Source of the DNA: Bacteroidales bacterium
GTDB taxonomy: Bacteria; Bacteroidota; Bacteroidia; Bacteroidales; P3
DNA: 44,887 bases
Direction: 5' to 3'
Assembly (NCBI GenBank): GCA_009785425.1
Contig: WQWI01000017.1
Coordinates: 1-44,887, forward strand
Shown here one piece after another: positions 38,094 to 44,887 of this stretch. The position numbers and the translations under genes were made by a program. Positions within the stretch are counted from its first letter, which is position 1. Each line of letters starts with the position of its first letter. The notes below the pieces were generated by a model that saw nothing but the letters and a program-made list of their open reading frames with translations, searched no databases and was not told the DNA's origin.

Positions 38094-39770
38094 TTAAGGG
38101 GCAACGGCAGCTACTGTGAATGACTGCTCTTCACCAAGGACTAATATTCCGAACTGGTTACGGAAAAACGCACGTACATGCCAAGTCGTGTTCGTAGATT
38201 CACGGTCAGTTATGAACGCTTGAGTCATTGCAGCTGTAGGAACTGTTCCTACTCTGATGATCGTATCGTAGTTACTGAAGTCAGGAACTCCTCCTACACC
38301 TGATGTTGATGTTAATATGAATCCGGCTTCGTTAAGTGCAATACCTCCGTTGAAGCTCAACGTACCACGCAATGTAAATGCTGCGGTAGTATCTGTTACT
38401 GCACCAACAACTACGGTATTAGTAACTCCAATTGGAGCTTGAACACGGATAGCCTGTGTTGGACCATACTCAGTACGAGCTGAGAAGTTGGTTGCGAATG
38501 GACGGAAAATAAGCCAGGTAGGAGTCACAACACTCGCCGCCGTCAAACCAAAGCCTCCAATCACCAATGTATCTGCTCCCATTCTCAAGGTATCTTGGTT
38601 TCCTGGAACTACAGTAGCTCCAGTAGCAACCTCAGGTAGGAATGCAGGTGTGCTTGCAGTCTGCCAAACAATACCGGTAGCAGCTATTGTATCTTTCAAC
38701 GCTCTAGTCGCATGGTCCATCCAAAACGTATCTGCAACAGCTGTTAGGCTATAGATAACTCTCACTGTGTCCAAGCCGAACAAAGTAAAATTAGGTGCAG
38801 CAATGGTTGTTGTACCACCGGCACGATTTCTTGTTACGAATGTTGCCGGAACAGCTGTAAGTGCAGGGCTATAAGTTGTGTCTCCACCTTCATTGATTGC
38901 AAAGGCACGTACCCAAACGCGTGTGTTTTCATTTATATGTCCGGTTCTGTTTGTGAAAGCACCGGTGTGTCCTGTTCTAGTTGAATCTACTTGATTCACA
39001 GCTGCATTTCCAATTCTGAATTCTGCTCTCGTCGGAAGCGTGTCAAGTGCATAGATGAAACCTGTTTTGATTACTTGAGACGTTCCTTGTGTGGTTACCG
39101 AACCGGCAAGGTCAGCAAAGAAGAATGATGCACCGGCGAATGTTGGTGCAGCAATCGCAGGGGCAGTTGCTGCTCTTGTGAAATTCAAGCGTATACGACG
39201 CTGAGCTTCTGTTGCAGGAATGCTCGGATGGTCTGAAGTCAGTAACAAATAAACTCTGTTAAGAGCTCCGTATCTGTTATTTGCTCCAGCGACCAATTCA
39301 TTCCAGTCAACTCTAACTTCAACTGATCCTGTAGGTTGACCAACAGCAACATATCCGGTCGCACCTTCTGATGCAGGATTCCCATTAATGGTTATAGCAT
39401 TAACTGCCGTAGAGTTTGCAGAACGTGCAGAGTCTGTACCCGGGAAGAATTGAGCATCTGTTTCGGGCATCAAGGCAATTGTGAAGTTAACCGGCTCGTT
39501 TACATTAGTACGATAGAACAAAGCAACGTTAAGGTCGAAAACCAACTCTCCTTCATCCGCTAATGGATTAACCGTGAATGTTACCGCTCGAATCGATGCT
39601 TGATTGACACCATTGAATAGGACTGGAGCATTGTTCACAAAAATTGTGTTCGCATTGCCAATCGCCCCAAATTGCATTTCGGGGTCTCCTCTGAACACTT
39701 CGTCTTGTCGACAAGAAACTGTCGCTAACAAGATGCCAAATATCATGGCTATATTTAAATATTTTTTCAT
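38094..39770 (-). CDS. surface lipoprotein of the SusCD locus (SusE/F-like position)
   Basis: 558 aa. Lipoprotein signal with Cys20 (ILLATVSC), followed by tandem beta-sandwich-like regions: one of about 180 residues (FVNNAPVLFNG...VYLLLTSDHPSIPA), then three repeats with the pattern IAAPTF/IAAPNF...TGFIYA...VWVRAFAINEGG, resembling fibronectin-type or cadherin-like modules. Such proteins beside SusC and SusD usually sit on the cell surface and bind the polymer to be imported; ligand unknown. Third gene of the operon, 57 bp after susD, before the terminator. Confidence 0.78.
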   Translation of the reverse strand: MKKYLNIAMIFGILLATVSCRQDEVFRGDPEMQFGAIGNANTIFVNNAPVLFNGVNQASIRAVTFTVNPLADEGELVFDLNVALFYRTNVNEPVNFTIALMPETDAQFFPGTDSARSANSTAVNAITINGNPASEGATGYVAVGQPTGSVEVRVDWNELVAGANNRYGALNRVYLLLTSDHPSIPATEAQRRIRLNFTRAATAPAIAAPTFAGASFFFADLAGSVTTQGTSQVIKTGFIYALDTLPTRAEFRIGNAAVNQVDSTRTGHTGAFTNRTGHINENTRVWVRAFAINEGGDTTYSPALTAVPATFVTRNRAGGTTTIAAPNFTLFGLDTVRVIYSLTAVADTFWMDHATRALKDTIAATGIVWQTASTPAFLPEVATGATVVPGNQDTLRMGADTLVIGGFGLTAASVVTPTWLIFRPFATNFSARTEYGPTQAIRVQAPIGVTNTVVVGAVTDTTAAFTLRGTLSFNGGIALNEAGFILTSTSGVGGVPDFSNYDTIIRVGTVPTAAMTQAFITDRESTNTTWHVRAFFRNQFGILVLGEEQSFTVAAVAP

Positions 39771-39827
39771 TGTTATTGTATTTTTAGGTGATAAATTGTT
39801 TTACTAAGCACGAGGGCTCTTTTTGTC

Positions 39828-41414
39828 TTACCAAGGAAGACCCGTAGGGCTCTGTATCACGGTCGAATTAACGTTTATTTCTCGCTGAGGAACGAGCCAT
39901 ACCCAATGTCTGCTTTGCGGATTGGTTATGAACCATCCCACAGTACCAGTACCACCTTGCCAATTAAAACTTCTTGGATGTCCGCTTGTTCTTCTATCTA
40001 AGATATCAGCAACAGGCGTACTACTGCCCACAGGAATACTACCTATACGACGTTTTAGGTCGAAGAAGCGGTGTCCTTCGCCCCAAAATTCAAGACGACG
40101 TTGCATGATTACTTCATTCAAAAGTTCATAACGATCCATAGCATCAAGAGTAGCAGCAAATGCCCCACCATCATCAATACGTGCATTGATAACCTCTTGT
40201 GTCAACATTCTTGCTCTGTTGATATCAAGATTCCCCATCAATAAGGCTTCTGCTTCGTTGAGCCTCATTTCGGCACCTCTCATGTAAACCAAATCATAAG
40301 CATTGCTTAAGCCAGCCCACTGAAATTTGTTATACGCAAGCTCGTGACCCATGAAATGGCTCATCATAGGACGTGTACCCGGTACTCCGCCTATACGCGC
40401 ATCGTTGGCTGAGTCAGTGTGAGCAATCAAGTTTCTATTAATGGCGTTGGAGAATCCCCAAGAAGCCGTTCTGAATCCAGGTGCATTTGTCAAACAAACC
40501 GGAGCCGTAGCCCAACTTTGCGATTCGTCTGATGGAACAAACGATGCCCACATCCATTCGGCATTTCTTGTCAAAAATCCATCCGCAAATTGTGCTCTGG
40601 TCATCAATGGAACTGTATTGGCCAAATAGGCAAAACGTGCAGCTTCCGCCCAGTTGTGCATATCCAAATAAACGCGAGACAATAGACCGTGAATCACATT
40701 TAATCGGATAAATGTAATGTCGTGAGCTGCCGCAATTGTTGCTACGCCTGGAAGTCCCATTAAGCGAACTGCCTCAAGTAAATCTCCCTCAATTTGTTCA
40801 TAGCTTTCTCTTACTGTAGAGCGAGGAATACCTGTAAAAGGTGGTTCCGGAGGTGTCAAGGTCAGAACAATACCTAAACCATCGGGTGAATGGTTATACG
40901 CAGGGCCATACATTCTTACCAGCTTGTGGAAGTAGTACGCTCTATAAGCCAAGGCTTGAGCTCTCAGCCAATTGCGTTCTGCTTCCGTGGCATTTACCTC
41001 ATCAACGATACTCAAGAGGATGTTCATAGAAAGAATCCAATAATAGTATCTGTTCCATGGTAGAGCCGTCATAGCAGAAGTCGCCATTTCAGAGTGCAAA
41101 CTACTGAGTAGTGCCCAGTTACCTTGTTGGCTCGTAGCACCTTGATTAAACTTATCGTCTCCCAAATACTCTAAAAACTTTATGATAGGATATTCACCGG
41201 CGAGGAATGGCTGTGTCCCCGTATTGTAAGAATCCATCATAAAACGTGAACGATTAAGCCCCACAAGCAAGCTTCTTGCATCTTCGAAAGAATTTGTCAA
41301 GTTTGCGATAGTTGTGCCATCACTCGGTGCTGTATCCAAGAAATCTTTGCTACAACTTGTTGTCTTCAGCATTAGTGCCACCGACAAACCTATTAATATC
41401 AATAATTTTTTCAT
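39828..41414 (-). CDS. SusD/RagB-family nutrient-binding outer-membrane lipoprotein
   Basis: 528 aa. Lipoprotein signal with Cys21 (KTTSC), the N-terminal DFLDTAPSDGTT typical of SusD, and TPR-like helices with RAQALAYRAYYFHKLVRMYGPAYNHSPDGLGI (about 152-183). The conserved C-terminal RLEFWGEGHRFFDLKR is also present. It forms a lid on the SusC barrel and delivers ligand. Lies 29 bp after susC and is co-transcribed. Confidence 0.95.
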   Translation of the reverse strand: MKKLLILIGLSVALMLKTTSCSKDFLDTAPSDGTTIANLTNSFEDARSLLVGLNRSRFMMDSYNTGTQPFLAGEYPIIKFLEYLGDDKFNQGATSQQGNWALLSSLHSEMATSAMTALPWNRYYYWILSMNILLSIVDEVNATEAERNWLRAQALAYRAYYFHKLVRMYGPAYNHSPDGLGIVLTLTPPEPPFTGIPRSTVRESYEQIEGDLLEAVRLMGLPGVATIAAAHDITFIRLNVIHGLLSRVYLDMHNWAEAARFAYLANTVPLMTRAQFADGFLTRNAEWMWASFVPSDESQSWATAPVCLTNAPGFRTASWGFSNAINRNLIAHTDSANDARIGGVPGTRPMMSHFMGHELAYNKFQWAGLSNAYDLVYMRGAEMRLNEAEALLMGNLDINRARMLTQEVINARIDDGGAFAATLDAMDRYELLNEVIMQRRLEFWGEGHRFFDLKRRIGSIPVGSSTPVADILDRRTSGHPRSFNWQGGTGTVGWFITNPQSRHWVWLVPQREINVNSTVIQSPTGLPW

Positions 41415-41443
41415 GATTATAGTGTGTTTTTAATGGTTTATAA

Positions 41444-44400
41444 TTATATCTGGGCTTGAATACCAAATGTCATTGTACGGGTTGGGAAGAACGTATAAGT
41501 TGTAGTTCCTATAAACGTTTGTTGTGGATCCATACCTCTACGAGCTGTTGCTAACCAGAGTCCGTCTACCGACGCGAACACGCGAAGATTTTGGAATCTA
41601 ATTCTTTCCTTTACACTTTGAGGAAGTGTATAACCAAGGGTTACGTTTCTCAAGTTGAAAAACGAGCGACTAATAATATCACGATTCGAGACTTGCCAGT
41701 TTGCAGTAGTGAAAGCAGGGTTCATTGATGGAATGATGTCGCTTCCACGCACGCGTCCCATATCTGGAGTCCATGCGTTAAGCATGTCTCTGTGTAGGTT
41801 ACGGGCATTTGTACCAATTCCTTCGTGCATTAATCCTCTGAAGTTGTCATCAATCATATAGCCACCAAGGCTATAAGACATGATTACAGAAAAGTCAAAA
41901 CCTCTCCACGAAATCATCGTGTTTATACCGCCGTGTACAATAGGAGTGACCCTTTTGCCTTGAGCAAACAAGTGTGCTGAACCATGAACTGTTGTTGGTG
42001 TTCCATCTCTGTTTAATCCTATTAGACCGGCACCTCCCATTGTTTCAGTTGCTGTTACCCAAAGCACGCGTCCGAATTCGTCGATACCATATTGTTCGCG
42101 AACCCAAAGTTCATGCACAGAATGTCCTTCCATAATTCTTCTATTACCCGTAGCTCCAATACCCAAAGAATCTTCTGGAGCCAATCGCGTGATACGATCC
42201 GACCAATGCGTTGCATTAAATCCAACCGACCATCTGAAATCTCCTCTGTCGATGATGTCATAATTCAATTGAAATTCTACACCACTTGTGCGCATTTCTC
42301 CAATATTTTCCCACACGTCAAAAATTCCTCCAACAGAGTTAGCAACCGGTCTTTGGAATAACATATCGGAGTTTGCTCTGATATAGTATTCAAAGCTACC
42401 GCTCAAACGTCTGAACATACGGAAGTCGAAACCTACGTTAAACATGTTTTGGCTTTCCCACACCAAGTCAGCATTTTCCATTGTAGTTGGGAAAAATCCA
42501 CTCATACCTTGGTTGTTACGAGCCGGAAAACGTCCCATCCAAGGGAACCAGTTTTGCGCTCCTGCGGTCATAGTTGCATCGTTTCCTTGTTGTCCAAAAG
42601 ATGCTCTTAATCTCAATACATCTAAAAAGGCCAAATTGCTCATGAAGTCTTCGCGAGAAATTGTCCATCCTCCACCAACCGACCAGAATGTACCCCAGCG
42701 GTTGTCAGCATGGAAACGCGACGATGCGTCACGACGTACCGATGCCGAACCGAAGAACCTACCGTCATAATCATACTGAACGCTTCCCAAGAAACCTTCC
42801 GTGCGGTAAGTGTTTGTCCAAGATGTCAAACTCGCAATTGTTGCACCCAAAGCCAAATCGTTGGTAGGAAATGGAAAATGCGTACGTTGTCCAGAGAAGT
42901 GGTTAAATTCCCACAAGTGAGCATCGTGACCAATCATTGCCGTGACATTATGTCTTCTTGCAAATGTTGTGCTATAAGTCAGCAACTGCGTAAAGTTCAT
43001 AGACTGCGTTTTGAAGTGACTGCGTGTCAAACGACCTTCAACACCACGACCATCGCCATACTGCATATTTTGCCAAGTGTATTGGTAGTTGCCGCGAACG
43101 TCAAAAGCAGCTTGCGTACGGAATGTTAAACCTTCTATAATTCTGAATTCCGCAGCAAAACGGGCATTCAAAGCCTCCACGTTTGAAACCATTCTGTCCA
43201 ATGGTAACACAGCCACCAAGTTATGCCCGGTAGAGAATGGACGAACAGTCCCTTGTCTGCCCGGATCAAATTGAGAATAAATATCGTTGTTACCAAAATC
43301 AAATACTGGTCTTCCGTCTTCATGAAAGATTTGCTCTCCCGTTTGTAAATTGTGCAAATAGAACGGGAATATTACTGGCATGTTACGAATAAAGCCGAAC
43401 GGATTAGCTATTGCGCCTCCACCATCTCTTTGGTCGTTCTTCTGCTGTTGATGTGTTGCATTCAAGCCCAATTCTAATCTCACCCACGGTCTGATTTGGT
43501 TTTCTACATTCAAACGACCCGTTAAACGCGTAAATCCGGTGCTCGGAACGATACCTTGCTCGTCCAAGTACGACAACGATGCAAAAACGCTGCTGTTGCG
43601 GTCGCCTTGAGAAAAAGAGAGTTGGTATTCTTGGCGGAAAGCCGGTCTAACCAAGCGGTCTTGCCAATTGGCGTCCCATCTGTAGCTACCGTCTCCAACG
43701 TTTACTCGTCCTGTGGCAGGATCGAACAATTCGCTGTTAGGCACATTGAATATATTATAGTTACCAAGCCATCCCAACACACTGTTATCACGCATAAAAG
43801 CCGCTGTATGGTTTTGATGTGCCCATTGCGTACCAGCAGCAATTTGTCGAGCTACGTCTTCTGAGAGACCCATTCCGCCTATTGCTGATGGAGTTGTCAT
43901 ACGATTGAGTTGTGCTCTAAATATCGCTTCATAATACTCTCGTGCGTCCATAACATCGTACTCCGGAATACCGCGAGTTACAACACCCCAAGTGGCACTA
44001 ACGTTGATTCTTGGAGCACCTTGTCCTCTACGTGTTGTAACCAAAATAACACCGTTTGCACCTCTTGCACCGTAAAGTGCAGCAGCAACAGCGTCTCTTA
44101 ATACAACAATAGATTCGATGTCGTTTGGGTTAATCTGCTCGATACCACCCGAGAAAGGCACACCATCAACAACCCAAAGTGGGGCGTTATCTGCGTTTAC
44201 CGAACCTACACCACGCAAACGGACATCCACACCGGATCCCGGCTGACCGGTTGTACCGGAAATTTGCAAACCCGGAACAACGCCTTCAAGCGCTCTGGTT
44301 ACGTTAGAGGTTTGAGTTCTTTCGAGCATCTCGCTTCCGACTACATCGAGAGCCCCCGTAAAAGCTTCTCTTCTAATTGTACCGAAACCGGTAATGATGA

Positions 44401-44713
44401 CCTCGTCCAAGCCTACAGCGCCACTGGCCATAGTCACATCAATTGTAGTCCGTCCACCCATTTCAATTTCTTGGGTTTCCATACCCATGAAAGAGAACAC
44501 TAAGTGTGTTGCGTCGGTTGGCACGTTGATTGAAAACCGACCATTAATGTCGGTGGTAGTACCCATTGTAGTTCCTCGCACAATAACCTGTGCTCCGGGT
44601 ACGCCCATGTTGTCATCAGCACTGATCACCGTACCCGTGATAGTCCGTTGTGCCGACAGCGTTTGTGCCCCTGCAAATAGCAGAGCCACCAATAGTAACA
44701 TCGTTCTTTTCAT
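41444..44713 (-). CDS. SusC/RagA-family TonB-linked outer-membrane importer
   Basis: 1089 aa. Signal peptide (about 1-21, TLSAQ), carboxypeptidase-regulatory-like domain (about 24-97, TGTVISADDNMGVPGAQVIVRG), the SusC-specific TonB-box-like DEVIITGFGTIRREAFTGAL (about 103-122). A plug follows with VDVRLRGVGSVNADNAPLWVVDGVPF, NDIESIVVLRDAVAAALYGARGANGVILVTTRRG, and a barrel to the end. It imports a glycan or peptide with SusD. The operon susC-susD-lipoprotein has no degradative enzyme in view, so the substrate class cannot be told. Confidence 0.96.
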   Translation of the reverse strand: MKRTMLLLVALLFAGAQTLSAQRTITGTVISADDNMGVPGAQVIVRGTTMGTTTDINGRFSINVPTDATHLVFSFMGMETQEIEMGGRTTIDVTMASGAVGLDEVIITGFGTIRREAFTGALDVVGSEMLERTQTSNVTRALEGVVPGLQISGTTGQPGSGVDVRLRGVGSVNADNAPLWVVDGVPFSGGIEQINPNDIESIVVLRDAVAAALYGARGANGVILVTTRRGQGAPRINVSATWGVVTRGIPEYDVMDAREYYEAIFRAQLNRMTTPSAIGGMGLSEDVARQIAAGTQWAHQNHTAAFMRDNSVLGWLGNYNIFNVPNSELFDPATGRVNVGDGSYRWDANWQDRLVRPAFRQEYQLSFSQGDRNSSVFASLSYLDEQGIVPSTGFTRLTGRLNVENQIRPWVRLELGLNATHQQQKNDQRDGGGAIANPFGFIRNMPVIFPFYLHNLQTGEQIFHEDGRPVFDFGNNDIYSQFDPGRQGTVRPFSTGHNLVAVLPLDRMVSNVEALNARFAAEFRIIEGLTFRTQAAFDVRGNYQYTWQNMQYGDGRGVEGRLTRSHFKTQSMNFTQLLTYSTTFARRHNVTAMIGHDAHLWEFNHFSGQRTHFPFPTNDLALGATIASLTSWTNTYRTEGFLGSVQYDYDGRFFGSASVRRDASSRFHADNRWGTFWSVGGGWTISREDFMSNLAFLDVLRLRASFGQQGNDATMTAGAQNWFPWMGRFPARNNQGMSGFFPTTMENADLVWESQNMFNVGFDFRMFRRLSGSFEYYIRANSDMLFQRPVANSVGGIFDVWENIGEMRTSGVEFQLNYDIIDRGDFRWSVGFNATHWSDRITRLAPEDSLGIGATGNRRIMEGHSVHELWVREQYGIDEFGRVLWVTATETMGGAGLIGLNRDGTPTTVHGSAHLFAQGKRVTPIVHGGINTMISWRGFDFSVIMSYSLGGYMIDDNFRGLMHEGIGTNARNLHRDMLNAWTPDMGRVRGSDIIPSMNPAFTTANWQVSNRDIISRSFFNLRNVTLGYTLPQSVKERIRFQNLRVFASVDGLWLATARRGMDPQQTFIGTTTYTFFPTRTMTFGIQAQI

Positions 44714-44766
44714 CTTGTTTTTAATTTTGGTTGATAATTGTGTTCGTTGATCGTCTATTTTGTTCT

Positions 44767-44782
44767 GTCTCTACAAAGAGAC
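44767..44782. promoter_or_regulatory. small hairpin in the susC leader
   Basis: GTCTCT-ACAA-AGAGAC forms a 6-bp stem in the roughly 100-nt leader of the susC mRNA, between the promoter and the start codon. Could take part in post-transcriptional control, which is common in SusC leaders; nothing else is visible in the leader. Confidence 0.35.
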
Positions 44783-44821
44783 GGTAAATAAGTTATGACG
44801 TGTATGAGTGATTACGCACCG

Positions 44822-44853
44822 CAAAGGTAAGCATAAAAAATGAATTTGCCAAA
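44822..44853 (-). promoter_or_regulatory. promoter of the susCD operon
   Basis: On the minus strand TTTG (44850-44853), N20, TACCTTTG (44822-44829), exact consensus spacing. Transcription is expected to start near 44816, giving a leader of about 100 nt. Confidence 0.85.
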
Positions 44854-44887
44854 TTTTTTTTTATTTTTTTGTCCTGATCTTGTAAAA

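Noticed and set aside
1-44887. tRNA and rRNA genes
   Set aside because: No T-loop GTTCGAnTC patterns with matching acceptor stems and no ribosomal RNA sequence were seen on either strand.

Overview
The window reads as a chromosomal segment of a Bacteroidota (Bacteroidales-like) bacterium. Four things point there: a SusC/SusD pair with a third surface lipoprotein; many outer-membrane barrel proteins and secreted proteins; promoters of the form TTTG-N19-21-TAnnTTTG in front of many genes; and almost no Shine-Dalgarno sequences. No tRNA, rRNA or CRISPR array was seen, and no transposase or integrase gene was recognised (the 20-codon fragment at the left edge is unidentified).

Layout. 1-2494: an unidentified partial gene leaving the left edge and a TonB-dependent receptor. 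2495-6690: a repeat-bearing spacer, a secreted S15/CocE-type peptidase and a Na+/Ca2+ exchanger. 6789-17903: mreBCD, fabD, a radical SAM protein coupled to a GPH sugar symporter, a 4'-phosphopantetheinyl transferase, mtaB, folD, a LuxC-family acyl-CoA reductase and a secreted protein. 17946-25601 (minus strand): tetR-tolC-MFP-RND efflux operon followed by a small PII-like gene and an outer-membrane barrel gene. 25770-29217 (minus): a helix-hairpin-helix barrel protein, a small possibly mobile-element-related gene and another barrel protein. 29400-31067: ispG facing a frameshifted RelE-type toxin with its antitoxin. 31179-33534: two unrecognised barrel-like genes that alone in the window have Shine-Dalgarno sites, preceded by a strongly predicted structured small RNA. 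33535-37993: a thioredoxin-fold secreted protein, a NUDIX hydrolase, EttA and a secreted protein. 38094-44713 (minus): susC-susD-lipoprotein operon with a clear promoter and terminator.

The outstanding feature is a set of short palindromic repeats. One family is about 63-83 bp, begins GTCATT and ends AATGAC. A second is a 28-bp palindrome beginning GTAG and ending CTAC. A third is a TTCGACTTCGCTCA inverted repeat. They lie between genes and leaders, and also inside five protein-coding genes: the exchanger, the phosphopantetheinyl transferase (twice), mtaB, the acyl-CoA reductase and ispG. Each time the reading frame stays open, adding roughly 9-27 residues, mostly at domain linkers, loops or termini. 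This resembles the Rickettsia palindromic elements in habit, though the sequences differ.

Two small RNAs are predicted from promoter, fold and terminator: about 154 nt at 33051-33204 (minus, 6S-like architecture) and about 70 nt at 27878-27950 (plus). A conserved upstream element occurs in front of both the ispG promoter and the 154-nt RNA promoter. All functional calls rest on reading the translated sequence; no database search was done.
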